Shown: in pieces, positions 35,612-44,495 of the stretch
How the letters are laid out: every line of letters starts with the position of its first letter
Numbering within the stretch: position 1 is the first letter of the stretch
Assembly (NCBI GenBank): GCA_903789615.1
Contig: CAIFEV010000001.1
Span: 310,001-374,000, forward strand
Direction: 5' to 3'
Length of the DNA: 64,000 nucleotides
Source: an uncultured Lachnospiraceae bacterium
GTDB taxonomy: Bacteria > Bacillota > Clostridia > Lachnospirales > Lachnospiraceae
Translations under genes and position numbers: made by a program
Notes under the pieces: generated by a model
The model's input: the letters and a program-made list of their open reading frames with translations, nothing else
What the model was told of the DNA's origin: nothing
Databases searched by the model: none

Positions 35612-37546
35612 TTGAAAGATGGATTTTTGAATGTGGCGGCTTTCACGCCAAGGCTGAAAGTTGCCGACTGTGCCTATAATACGCAGCAGATTCTTCTGGC
35701 TATGGACCAGGCTCACGCAGCGGACATTCAGCTTCTGGTTCTCCCGGAACTGGCTGTCACGGGCTATACCTGCGGAGATCTGTTTCTGACCAGGACACTG
35801 CAGGACGCTGCCGCAGACAGCCTGAAAATAATCGTGAGAAGAAGCGCAGAACGGCCCGGAATGATCACATTTGTCGGACTGCCGCTTATGGTGTGCGGAA
35901 AGCTCTACAATGTGGCGGCGGCGGTGTATGAGGGCAGAGTGCTCGCGTTCATTCCGAAGAGAAATCTCCCCAATTACAATGAATTCTATGAGAGACGTCA
36001 GTTCACGCCGGGTGCCCCGGATGTGACAGACGTTCTGTTTGACGGGCAGCCTGTGCCGTTTGGCGGAAATATCCTGCTGTCCTGTGCGGAGAATCCGGAC
36101 CTTTGTATCGGGGCGGAGCTCTGCGAGGACCTCTGGGTGGTACTTCCGCCAAGCGTAAATCACGCGCTTGCCGGCGCGACGGTGATTGTCAATCTTTCCG
36201 CGAGCAACGAGCTCATCGGGAAGGCGGATTACCGGAAGTCTCTTGTGACAGGCCAGTCTGCACGACTGGTTGCCGCGTATGTATACTGCAGCAGCGGCAG
36301 GGATGAGTCGACACAGGACATTGTGTTCTCCGGGCATCGCCTGGTCGCGGAAAACGGCACCCTGCTGGCGGAATCGGAGCGCTTCACGGACGGGCTTCTT
36401 CCGGCACAGCTCGATCTGCAGAAGCTGACGGCCGAGAGAGCGAGGATGACAACATTTGTCACGAAGGATGAGGGATACAGGGTTGTTCCGTTCTCCATGG
36501 AGCAGAAGGAGCTGCGTATTACGCGCCGGTATGACCGGACGCCGTTCGTGCCGGATGCGGCCGGAGAGCGTGACAGGCGCTGCAAAGAGATCCTGCAGAT
36601 TCAGAGTATGGGGCTGCGCAAGAGGCTGGATCACATCGGCTGTTCTCACGCCGTGATCGGAATCTCGGGCGGGCTTGACTCGACTCTCGCTTTACTTGTG
36701 ACAGCGCGGGCGTTTGACTCGCTGGGACTTGACCGGAAAGGAATTCTGTGCGTCACGATGCCGGCATTCGGCACGACAGACCGCACATACCAAAACGCCG
36801 TGACACTCACCCGGCAGATGGGATGCACGCTGAAGGAGATCAATATTCTGAAGGCGGTGCGCCGGCATTTTGAAGACATCGGCCAGGACGAGAACCGGCA
36901 CGATGTGACGTATGAGAACTCGCAGGCCAGAGAGCGGACGCAGATTCTGATGGACCTGGCCAACATGTACGGCGGAATCGTGGTCGGAACCGGCGATTTG
37001 AGCGAACTGGCGCTCGGGTGGGCGACCTACAACGGCGATCACATGTCGATGTACGGAGTCAACGCGTCGGTGCCCAAGACACTGGTGCGCTATCTGGTGC
37101 ACTACGAGGCGGATACCTGCAACGACGGGAAACTGGCAAAGGCACTTCTTGACGTGCTCGACACTCCGGTAAGCCCGGAGCTTCTTCCGCCGGAAGAGGG
37201 ACAGATCTCGCAGAAAACCGAGGATCTGGTCGGACCGTACGAGCTGCACGATTTCTTTCTGTATCACATGCTGCGCTTCGGCGTGCATCCGAAGAAACTG
37301 TTCAGAATCGCGCAGGCTGCCTTTGACGGGGAGTATGATCCGCAGACGATTTACCGCTGGCTGAGGACATTTACCTGGCGGTTCTTCGCGCAGCAGTACA
37401 AGCGCTCCTGTCTCCCGGATTCCCCGAAGGTCGGAACCGTGGCGGTGAGCCCGAGAGGGGATCTGCGCATGCCCAGCGACGCGTCCGGAGCGGTCTGGAT
37501 GGCGGAGCTTAAGACAATAGAAAAAAATCTCATCAAGGAAGGATAA
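35612..37546 (+). CDS. nadE: Glutamine-dependent NAD+ synthetase
   Basis: 644 residues from TTG 35612, seven bases after AAAGGGAGGG. Makes NAD+ from deamido-NAD+ using glutamine nitrogen. The N-terminal nitrilase-like glutaminase has its catalytic triad in LPELAVTGYTC (Glu), FIPKRNLPNYNEFYERR (Lys) and GAELCEDLWV (Cys). The C-terminal synthetase has the PP-loop GISGGLDSTLALL and the GTGDLSELALGWATYNGDH region. Nine bases separate it from the next gene. Confidence 0.95.
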   Translation: MKDGFLNVAAFTPRLKVADCAYNTQQILLAMDQAHAADIQLLVLPELAVTGYTCGDLFLTRTLQDAAADSLKIIVRRSAERPGMITFVGLPLMVCGKLYNVAAAVYEGRVLAFIPKRNLPNYNEFYERRQFTPGAPDVTDVLFDGQPVPFGGNILLSCAENPDLCIGAELCEDLWVVLPPSVNHALAGATVIVNLSASNELIGKADYRKSLVTGQSARLVAAYVYCSSGRDESTQDIVFSGHRLVAENGTLLAESERFTDGLLPAQLDLQKLTAERARMTTFVTKDEGYRVVPFSMEQKELRITRRYDRTPFVPDAAGERDRRCKEILQIQSMGLRKRLDHIGCSHAVIGISGGLDSTLALLVTARAFDSLGLDRKGILCVTMPAFGTTDRTYQNAVTLTRQMGCTLKEINILKAVRRHFEDIGQDENRHDVTYENSQARERTQILMDLANMYGGIVVGTGDLSELALGWATYNGDHMSMYGVNASVPKTLVRYLVHYEADTCNDGKLAKALLDVLDTPVSPELLPPEEGQISQKTEDLVGPYELHDFFLYHMLRFGVHPKKLFRIAQAAFDGEYDPQTIYRWLRTFTWRFFAQQYKRSCLPDSPKVGTVAVSPRGDLRMPSDASGAVWMAELKTIEKNLIKEG

Positions 37547-37555
37547 TGCTTTAAA

Positions 37556-38803
37556 ATGGCTAACAAAAACCGCAATCTGATGGAGAATCTCGACGAGAAG
37601 GAGAGAAAGAAGCTGGAGAAGGAGCGGGCGCGCAAGGCAAAGGAAGACGCCAGGATCGAGAAGGCTGTAGAGGCGGAGAAGGCCCGTCAGGAGAAGAAGC
37701 GCAGCAAAGAGGACGAAAAAATCTCCGAAGAAAAAGAGACGGAGACGGTCACCAGCTACGACAGGAAGATGGCCGAGAGGGAGAGGATAAAGCGCTCCGA
37801 TGCCCGCGCGGCAAAGATCATGAAAATCTCTCTTGCGGCCGCGTGTGCGATCGTGGCGGCGGCTCTGATCTGGCACTACGGCTCAAACTACTATTACACG
37901 GACGTAAAATACATCGCCGTGGGCGACGAGAAGATCAGTAAGACAAAGTATGAGTATTATTACGGCTATTCCAAGCGGGACTTTCTCTCTCAGACGCTCT
38001 ACGGCGACATGACCTACGGCGATTACATGACCCAGTACATGTCCTATGATCAGACTGCAGGCGATTCGACCCAGTATTACGGCCAGAGCGGCTACACGTA
38101 TGAACAGGCGTTCAACTCTCTTGCCATAGACACGGTCAAACAGGAGATGGCGCTTCTGGAAGACATGGGGACCAACTCCGACTTCACGTATGACACGCAG
38201 GATTCCGACTACGACACGTACATGAGCTCACTTGACTCTGACGCCGAAGCAGCCGGCGAGAGCCGTGAGGAGTACATCAAAACCGTATTCGGGGAGAATG
38301 CGACGGAAGAGATGATCTCTTCTTGGATCAAGACCGATCTCAAGTGCAAGGCGTACCTGACTTATCTGCAGGACAACACAACACCGACGGATGAGGATAT
38401 TCAGAATTACTACAGCGAGAACAAACAAAGCCTTGACACCGTGACATACCGGTATTACTCGGGAAGCGCGGAAGATGAGGGAGATCACTATGACGACGCG
38501 ATGGAAATGTCCGATATGAGCTATTCCGGCATCTCCAGCACCGACATGGCCGACTGGCTGTTTGACGAGTCCCGTCAGGCCGGCGATTCCACCGTCATCG
38601 CGGATACTTCTTCCACTACTCCGGTGTACTACTACGTTTATTTTGAGAACCGCACGGCACCGGACCTCACGACGGATTCCATAAAGACTACCGTCAAGAA
38701 CAATATGATCTACGAGAAGATCAACAGTTACGAATCGGACTACACCTTCGACAACGTGAAGAATCATCTCTCCGTGATGCCGGATGACACGACGAACGCA
38801 TGA
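37556..38803 (+). CDS. Membrane-anchored PrsA/SurA-like protein without a visible rotamase domain
   Basis: 415 residues. A long charged K/E/R coiled coil faces the cytoplasm (1-85), followed by one membrane segment (IMKISLAAACAIVAAALIWHYG) and an extracellular part opening with YIAVGDEKISKTKYEYYYGY, the pattern of SurA/PrsA N-terminal domains. It is rich in D, Y, S and T. A parvulin domain is not evident. Likely an extracytoplasmic folding or trigger-like factor, as labelled in related genomes. Its end overlaps the HAD gene (ATGA). Confidence 0.75.
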   Translation: MANKNRNLMENLDEKERKKLEKERARKAKEDARIEKAVEAEKARQEKKRSKEDEKISEEKETETVTSYDRKMAERERIKRSDARAAKIMKISLAAACAIVAAALIWHYGSNYYYTDVKYIAVGDEKISKTKYEYYYGYSKRDFLSQTLYGDMTYGDYMTQYMSYDQTAGDSTQYYGQSGYTYEQAFNSLAIDTVKQEMALLEDMGTNSDFTYDTQDSDYDTYMSSLDSDAEAAGESREEYIKTVFGENATEEMISSWIKTDLKCKAYLTYLQDNTTPTDEDIQNYYSENKQSLDTVTYRYYSGSAEDEGDHYDDAMEMSDMSYSGISSTDMADWLFDESRQAGDSTVIADTSSTTPVYYYVYFENRTAPDLTTDSIKTTVKNNMIYEKINSYESDYTFDNVKNHLSVMPDDTTNA

Positions 38804-39462
38804 CAATTGGCAGAAAAACACCGGATTTCACGACGGCCATCCTGGATCTGGACGGTACACTTCTTGACTCGACCGGACTCTGGCACGACATTGACGTGCA
38901 GTTTCTTGCAAGACGCGGCATACCGGCGCCGGATGACTACATGGAGAATATCAAGACGCTCAATTACGAAATCGGCGCCGCGTACACGAAGAAGCGTTTC
39001 GGCCTGAGAGAGAGCGCAGAAGCAATCATCGCCGAGTGGCACGCGATGGCACTTGCTGAGTACCGGGAGAATATCGGACTCAAACCTTATGCGGCGCAGT
39101 TCCTGCGCTATCTTGCCGGGCACGGTATACGGATCGCTGCGGCCACGGCTTCAGACGAGTCGCTTTTTCTGCCGTGCCTTGAGCGATGCGGGATCCTCCC
39201 GTATTTCAGCAGCTTCACCCAGACGCGGGAAGTGAACCGGGACAAGGGGGCGCCGGACGTGTATATCCGGGCGGCAGAAAAAGAGGCGGCTTTTCCGGAT
39301 GCGTGCATTGTTGTGGAAGATACGCTCAAATCAATACTGGGCGCCAGAGCCGGCGGCTTCTTTACCGTCGGCGTGGCCGACCCGGGATCCTCTGATCAGG
39401 AAGAAAAAATCCGGGAGACAGCCGATCTTTTTGTACAGAATCTGGGAGAACTCATCGTATGA
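38800..39462 (+). CDS. HAD-family phosphatase, beta-phosphoglucomutase-like
   Basis: 220 residues. Motif I LDLDGTLLDSTG, motif II AATASD, Lys in NRDKGAPDVY and motif IV VEDTLKSILGARAGG. Cap helices between motif I and II as in the beta-PGM/Gph subfamily. Overlaps both neighbours by four bases, so it is in the nadE operon. Substrate unknown. Confidence 0.87.
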   Translation: MTIGRKTPDFTTAILDLDGTLLDSTGLWHDIDVQFLARRGIPAPDDYMENIKTLNYEIGAAYTKKRFGLRESAEAIIAEWHAMALAEYRENIGLKPYAAQFLRYLAGHGIRIAAATASDESLFLPCLERCGILPYFSSFTQTREVNRDKGAPDVYIRAAEKEAAFPDACIVVEDTLKSILGARAGGFFTVGVADPGSSDQEEKIRETADLFVQNLGELIV

Positions 39463-40172
39463 GAAAATTTCTGCTTTTTGACCTTGACGGCACGATCACG
39501 GACTCGGGACCGGGAATCCGCCGGTGCGCGCAGTATGCCCTCGAGAGTTTCGGTATTCATGAGACAGATGTGGACAGACTGAACCGCTTCGTGGGACCGC
39601 CGCTTACGGACAGCTTCCGGGATTTTTACGGTCTGAATGAGAAGGACAGCCTGCAGGCTGTAAAAAAATACAGAGAGCGCTACGAGACGACAGGATTGTA
39701 TGAAAACTCTGTCATACCGGGAATTCCGGAGCTGCTGAAGAAGGCACAGTCAGAAGGGTATGTAAATGTCCTGGCAACATCAAAGCCGGAGGTTTTTGCG
39801 GTGAAGATTCTCGATTACTTCGGACTGGCGGAGGATTTCGCGGTGGTGTCGGGAGCAGATCTTGCCGGAAAGCACGTGGTCAAGAGCGATATCATCCGGA
39901 CAGCGCTGGAGAGAATTCAGAAGAGCTTTCCGGATGCATGCCCGGATATGTCATCTGCCATGAAGGCTAGTGTCATGATCGGCGACCGCAAGGAAGATGT
40001 GCTCGGTGCCCACAGGATCGGAATTCCGGTGGTCGGCGTACGCTTCGGATTCGCCGTTCCCGGCGAGCTGGAAGATGCAGGCGCAGACGCAATCGCCGGG
40101 AGCCCGGAAGATATCAGAAGAGCCGTCCGGGAAATTGAAACGGCAGATGAAGTGTCAGGTCAGCGGTTTTAA
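39459..40172 (+). CDS. HAD-family phosphatase, phosphoglycolate-phosphatase-like
   Basis: 237 residues. Motif I LFDLDGTITDSGPGI, the GPPLTDSF cap motif typical of Gph-like proteins, motif II LATSKP, and motif IV MIGDRKEDVLGAHRIG. Second consecutive HAD enzyme, translated from an ATGA overlap. Its last 18 bases overlap the 3' end of the convergent LysR gene. Substrate unknown. Confidence 0.88.
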   Translation: MRKFLLFDLDGTITDSGPGIRRCAQYALESFGIHETDVDRLNRFVGPPLTDSFRDFYGLNEKDSLQAVKKYRERYETTGLYENSVIPGIPELLKKAQSEGYVNVLATSKPEVFAVKILDYFGLAEDFAVVSGADLAGKHVVKSDIIRTALERIQKSFPDACPDMSSAMKASVMIGDRKEDVLGAHRIGIPVVGVRFGFAVPGELEDAGADAIAGSPEDIRRAVREIETADEVSGQRF

Positions 40173-41045
40173 GAGACGGCACGCGGCAGAAAGCCGTTCC
40201 TGCAGCTCCCGGATGAGAAGCGATTCCGTGCTGTCGTCGCGGGCCGCAAAAACGAGATTGAAAATCACCGGCGGGTCAAGACGGACGGCTGTGACACCGG
40301 CGTGCGGGTGGGACGCGAGACTCATTCGGGAGAGCAGACCGATGGCGTCCCCGGAGCGCACAAGCTGCAGAATCTGCCCGACTCTTGCCGAGCGGAGAAT
40401 GTCCGGCGTGATTCCCTGCTCCCGGAAGAGTTTCATGCAGAGCCGGCAGGTGGCCGTGTAGGAATTCAGAAGACACAGCGGGTGATCGGCGATAAGGGGC
40501 AGGGAGACGGGTGCGAGAGGTTCCCTGTCCTCCGGGAAAACGGCGATCAGTTCATCCTCACCAAACGGCGAAAGTGTGAATCCCCGGCCGGTGAACATGA
40601 ACTCGTTGCCGATGACGAAATCATAGATATCCGAGTCCAGGCCGAACATCAGCTCCTGCTCCTCTACTTCGTCGATTGTGATGCGGGTGTCTGTGTGTCC
40701 GGCCTTAAATTCGCGCAGCGGACGGCGCAGACCGAACGCGTCCAGAATCGGGAGCGTGCCGATGGAAAGCGCCTCACCGACAGGACTCTTTATGTGTTCC
40801 ATCCGGTTCAGCGTTTTTCTGTACTCGAGGACAAGTTTCTGGGCTTCTTCATAGAACACTTTTCCGGCGTATGTGAGCTGGGCACTTCTGTGCGTGCGGT
40901 CAAAGAGCTGCACATCCAGTTCCTTCTCAAGCTTCATGATCTGCTTGGAGAGGGCGGACTGCGTCATGTGCAGGATATCCGCAGCGGTGTAGAAGGTGTC
41001 TGTCTCCGCCACCGCGATGAAATATTCCAGCTGCTCAAACGTCAT
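40155..41045 (-). CDS. LysR-family transcription regulator
   Basis: About 296 residues. N-terminal winged helix-turn-helix (MTFEQLEYFIAVAETDTFYTAADILHMTQSALSKQI) and a periplasmic-binding-like effector domain (about 90-296). ATG 41045 follows GGAGGT by ten bases. It points away from the suf genes; LysR proteins often control a divergent neighbour, so the 41.1 kb intergenic region is a candidate target. Effector unknown. Confidence 0.92.
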   Translation of the reverse strand: MTFEQLEYFIAVAETDTFYTAADILHMTQSALSKQIMKLEKELDVQLFDRTHRSAQLTYAGKVFYEEAQKLVLEYRKTLNRMEHIKSPVGEALSIGTLPILDAFGLRRPLREFKAGHTDTRITIDEVEEQELMFGLDSDIYDFVIGNEFMFTGRGFTLSPFGEDELIAVFPEDREPLAPVSLPLIADHPLCLLNSYTATCRLCMKLFREQGITPDILRSARVGQILQLVRSGDAIGLLSRMSLASHPHAGVTAVRLDPPVIFNLVFAARDDSTESLLIRELQERLSAACRLLKPLT

Positions 41046-41136
41046 ACCGGCGCACACCTCCGTATCTTTTCACCGTACAAGTGCCGGCAAATGTCAGGAT
41101 TCCCTGATTATAGCATATCCGGCGGAGACTTTTTCG

Positions 41137-41165
41137 TTGCGAAGCCGCGCAACTGCTCTTATAAT
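41137..41165 (+). promoter_or_regulatory. Strong upstream promoter between lysR and sufC
   Basis: TTGCGA (41137-41142), 17 bases, TATAAT (41160-41165). Its transcript would run through a GTGTATACAC palindrome (41190-41199) and a hairpin at 41217-41244 before sufC. Confidence 0.6.
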
Positions 41166-41216
41166 ACGATAGGTTGCACTTGCAGAAAAGTGTATACACG
41201 TAAACAAGAAGATCAA

Positions 41217-41250
41217 AAACCGGCTGTTGAATTTTTGCCGGTTTATTGTT
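41217..41250 (+). terminator. Possible terminator/attenuator upstream of sufC
   Basis: Perfect 8-bp arms AAACCGGC (41217-41224) and GCCGGTTT (41237-41244) followed by ATTGTTA, a weak T-rich tail. It overlaps the -35 region of the proximal promoter. Confidence 0.4.
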
Positions 41251-41255
41251 ATCTT
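41227..41255 (+). promoter_or_regulatory. Proximal promoter of the suf operon
   Basis: TTGAAT (41227-41232), 17 bases, TATCTT (41250-41255); start expected near 41262. Confidence 0.5.
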
Positions 41256-41259
41256 ATTC

Positions 41260-41274
41260 CTAGTGAAATACTAG
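41260..41274 (+). promoter_or_regulatory. Operator-like palindrome at the suf transcription start
   Basis: CTAGT-GAAAT-ACTAG, 5-bp arms with a 5-base spacer, exactly at the predicted start site. A likely repressor site, for example of an Rrf2/IscR-type or the adjacent LysR regulator; identity unknown. Confidence 0.45.
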
Positions 41275-41297
41275 AATTTAAACAAGGAGAGAGGATA

Positions 41298-42047
41298 ATG
41301 TCAGAAGAACTGCTGCGCGTGGAGAATCTTCACGCGGATGTCGAGGAAAAAGAAATCCTTAAAGGCATTAATCTTGTTGTAAATAAGGGCGAGACGCATG
41401 TCCTGATGGGTCCGAACGGCGCGGGCAAGAGCACGCTGGACAACTGCATCATGGGCAACCCGGAGTATAAGGTTACGGAAGGAAAGATTCTTTTCAAGGG
41501 AGAGGACATCACGAAGCAAAAGGCAGATGCCCGCGCAAGAAAGGGGATTTTTCTGTCCTTTCAGGCTCCGCAGGAGGTTCCCGGCGTGACGATGGAGGAT
41601 TTCCTCCGCGTGTGCAAAAAGAATCTCACGGGGGAAAACATCCGCTATTTCGCATTCCACAAAGAGCTGGCTGCTACCATGAAGGCGCTTGACATGGACG
41701 ACTCGTACGCATCCCGCTACTTAAATGTGGGATTCTCGGGCGGCGAGAAGAAGAAGGCGGAGATTGTCCAGATGCTGACGCTGAATCCGGCATTTGCCAT
41801 GCTGGATGAGACGGACTCAGGGCTTGACGTTGACGCGGTGCGCGTGGTATCGGAGGGAATCCGCCGGTTCAAGACTGACGAAAACAGCCTGCTTATCATC
41901 ACGCACAACACGAAGATTCTCGAGGACCTGAAGGTGGACTTTGTTCATGTCCTCTATGACGGAAAGATCATCAGGACCGGCGGGCCGGAACTGGTTGACT
42001 ATATCAATGAGAACGGATTTGCCGAGCTTATCAGGGAAGGTGAATGA
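41298..42047 (+). CDS. sufC: Fe-S assembly ATPase SufC
   Basis: 249 residues. ABC-type ATPase of the SufBCD scaffold. Walker A GPNGAGKST, signature GFSGGEKKKAEI, Walker B LDETDSGLDVDA (usually LDEIDSGLDIDA), and the H-loop TH. ATG 41298 after GGAGAGAGGATA. First gene of sufCBDSU. Confidence 0.96.
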   Translation: MSEELLRVENLHADVEEKEILKGINLVVNKGETHVLMGPNGAGKSTLDNCIMGNPEYKVTEGKILFKGEDITKQKADARARKGIFLSFQAPQEVPGVTMEDFLRVCKKNLTGENIRYFAFHKELAATMKALDMDDSYASRYLNVGFSGGEKKKAEIVQMLTLNPAFAMLDETDSGLDVDAVRVVSEGIRRFKTDENSLLIITHNTKILEDLKVDFVHVLYDGKIIRTGGPELVDYINENGFAELIREGE

Positions 42048-42051
42048 GACT

Positions 42052-43461
42052 GTGGAAGATCAGAGACCTGAAATTCAGGGCGTGAACAGTTCGATCTACG
42101 ATTTCCGCTATGAGACGCACGCCTCCTTTGAGACCGATGCCGGGCTGACCCCTGAAATTGTTGAACAGATAAGTAAAGAAAAGAACGATCCGGACTGGAT
42201 GCGGGAGTTCCGCCTCAAAAGTCTGGAGATCTATCAGAAGACTCCCGTGCCGAACTGGGGACCGCCGCTTGACGGCCTGAACATGGACCAGATCATCACG
42301 TATGTCCGCCCCGATACGCCGATGCGCGGCAAATGGAGTGAAGTGCCGGACGACATCAAGAATACGTTCGAGCGTCTGGGCATCCCTGATGCCGAGCAGA
42401 AGTCGCTGGCCGGCGTCGGCGCGCAGTACGATTCGGAGGTTGTGTACCACAACGTAAAGGATGAAGTCGCGCGCCAGGGCGTGATCTACACCGACATGGA
42501 GAGCGCGCTGCGCGGACCGTATGCCGATCTGGTGAAGGAAAAGTTCATGCATCTGGTGCCGCCGACGGACCACAAGTTTGCGGCGCTGCACGGGGCTGTG
42601 TGGTCCGGCGGATCCTTCGTGTATGTCCCGGCGGGTGTGCATGTGGACATTCCGCTGCAGTCCTATTTCCGCCTGAACGCGGCGGGAGCGGGGCAGTTCG
42701 AGCATACGCTGATTATCGTTGAGCCGGGCGCGTATCTGCACTTTATCGAAGGCTGCTCGGCGCCGAAGTACAACGTGGCGAACCTGCACGCGGGCTGCGT
42801 GGAGCTGTATGTCGGAAAGGGCGCGAGACTGCGCTATTCGACCATCGAGAACTGGTCGAAGAACATGTACAACCTGAACACCAAGAGAGCCCTGGTGGAA
42901 GATGACGGCATTATGGAGTGGGTTTCCGGTTCCTTCGGTTCCCACATCTCCTATCTGTATCCGATGACGATCCTGAAAGGGAACAATTCCCACATGGATT
43001 TTACGGGCATCACATTTGCCGGAAAGACACAGGCGCTCGACACCGGCGCAAAGGTTGTGCACAACGGGAAGAACACCAGCTCGCACATCTCCACCAAGTC
43101 GATCAGCAAGGACGGCGGTATCTGCGTGTACCGCAGTGAAGTCATCATCGGAAAGGACGCTATCGGTGCGAAGTCTAGTGTAAACTGCGACTCGCTGATG
43201 CTGGACTCGAAGTCCCGCTCGGACACCATCCCTGCGATGGATGTGCGCAATGCGGATTCGGACGTCGGACACGAGGCAAAGATCGGACGCATCTCCGACG
43301 AGGCGATCTTCTATCTGATGAGCCGCGGGCTCTCGGAGGAGGACGCGAGGGCAATGATTGTATCGGGCTTTGCCGAGCCGGTTGCCAAGGAGCTGCCGCT
43401 TGAGTACGCCGTTGAGATGAACAATCTCATCAAACTGGAAATGGACGGGTCCACGTTCTGA
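42052..43461 (+). CDS. sufB: Fe-S assembly scaffold SufB
   Basis: About 469 residues. Scaffold protein on which the cluster is built. Family features: PVPNWGPPLDGLN, AALHGAVWSGGSFVYVPAGV, the beta-helix core with KYNVANLHAGCVELYVG, GSFGSHISYLYPM and the conserved NCDSLMLDSKSRSDTIP with its cysteine. No ATG fits in frame; GTG 42052 (AGGGAAGG upstream) is chosen, GTG 42040 is possible. It starts 5 bases after sufC. Confidence 0.95.
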   Translation: MEDQRPEIQGVNSSIYDFRYETHASFETDAGLTPEIVEQISKEKNDPDWMREFRLKSLEIYQKTPVPNWGPPLDGLNMDQIITYVRPDTPMRGKWSEVPDDIKNTFERLGIPDAEQKSLAGVGAQYDSEVVYHNVKDEVARQGVIYTDMESALRGPYADLVKEKFMHLVPPTDHKFAALHGAVWSGGSFVYVPAGVHVDIPLQSYFRLNAAGAGQFEHTLIIVEPGAYLHFIEGCSAPKYNVANLHAGCVELYVGKGARLRYSTIENWSKNMYNLNTKRALVEDDGIMEWVSGSFGSHISYLYPMTILKGNNSHMDFTGITFAGKTQALDTGAKVVHNGKNTSSHISTKSISKDGGICVYRSEVIIGKDAIGAKSSVNCDSLMLDSKSRSDTIPAMDVRNADSDVGHEAKIGRISDEAIFYLMSRGLSEEDARAMIVSGFAEPVAKELPLEYAVEMNNLIKLEMDGSTF

Positions 43462-43475
43462 AGAGAGGAGGAAAA

Positions 43476-44495
43476 ATGGGAGAACAGAATATACTGAAGG
43501 TCAACCCGCTTCCGACTCTGACCTGGAACCACCTGATGCTCAATTTCGCCAACATGCCGCTTGAAGAAAAGGCACAGGTGAAGGCGGACATCCCGGCGGA
43601 ATTTAACGGCATTGAAACCGGAATGGGCGGGGAATTTGTTTCCTACGTAGAAAGCCATGCCGGGTCCGTACAGCTCATCCGCGCCGGAAAGGGTGAAGAC
43701 CTCGGCGTTATACGGGATGACAACGCGGGCGCTTCTGCGGAAGTGATTCTGATTGACGCCGCTGAGGACAGCCGGGTGACATTCTACTCGCATGTGTCCG
43801 GGACGAAAGCAAACGGCACGCAGGCAACGCGTCTGGTGAAGGTCATCGCAGCTGCAAGAGCGCAGGTGACGGTCATTCAGTCTCAGACAGCCGGAAATGA
43901 CACTATGATCGGCGACGACTTCGGAGCCATCATCGGTGATGAGGCAGGCGTGCATCTGATTCAGGTACAGCTCGGCGGAAAGGCTGCATTTGCCGGAGGG
44001 TGCGCGGCGCTCAAAGGATACAAAGCCGGTTTCACGGAGGAGACGATTTACTTCGGAGATGAGAGCCGGAGACTTGATTTCAGCTATGTGACGAGGCACA
44101 CCGGAAAAAAGACGACGACATCCATGCTGGCCAGCGGCGCTCTGTTTGGTAATTCCGACAAGGTCTACCGCGGGTCGATGGCTTTCATCCACGGCTGCAG
44201 CAGATCGAAGGGACGCGAGGCAGAGAATGTGCTGCTTTTCAGTCCGACAGCCCGCAACCGTTCCATTCCGCTGATTCTGTGCGATGAAGAGGATGTGGAC
44301 GGCCAGCACGCTGCATCGATCGGGAAAATCAACAAAGAGCTGATGTATTATCTTCAGTCCAGAGGACTTACCGAGAGCCAGGCAAGACAGCTCGCCGTGG
44401 AGTCCAGGTTCAATCCGGTCATCGACGAGATTCCGGATGAGGCGGTCAGACAGGAGATCCATGCGTATCTGGAGAGGAGAATGAACCTTGACTGA
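43476..44495 (+). CDS. sufD: Fe-S assembly protein SufD
   Basis: 339 residues, shorter than the ~420 of many SufD proteins, as is common in clostridia. Partner of SufB in the scaffold. Conserved C-terminal core ARNRSIPLILCDEEDVDGQHAASIGKINKE is intact, including the histidine. GAGAGGAGG precedes the ATG. The end overlaps sufS by 8 bases. Confidence 0.94.
   Translation: MGEQNILKVNPLPTLTWNHLMLNFANMPLEEKAQVKADIPAEFNGIETGMGGEFVSYVESHAGSVQLIRAGKGEDLGVIRDDNAGASAEVILIDAAEDSRVTFYSHVSGTKANGTQATRLVKVIAAARAQVTVIQSQTAGNDTMIGDDFGAIIGDEAGVHLIQVQLGGKAAFAGGCAALKGYKAGFTEETIYFGDESRRLDFSYVTRHTGKKTTTSMLASGALFGNSDKVYRGSMAFIHGCSRSKGREAENVLLFSPTARNRSIPLILCDEEDVDGQHAASIGKINKELMYYLQSRGLTESQARQLAVESRFNPVIDEIPDEAVRQEIHAYLERRMNLD

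Noticed and set aside
42031-43272. 413-residue minus-strand open frame opposite sufB
   Set aside because: Shadow of sufB; no independent evidence.
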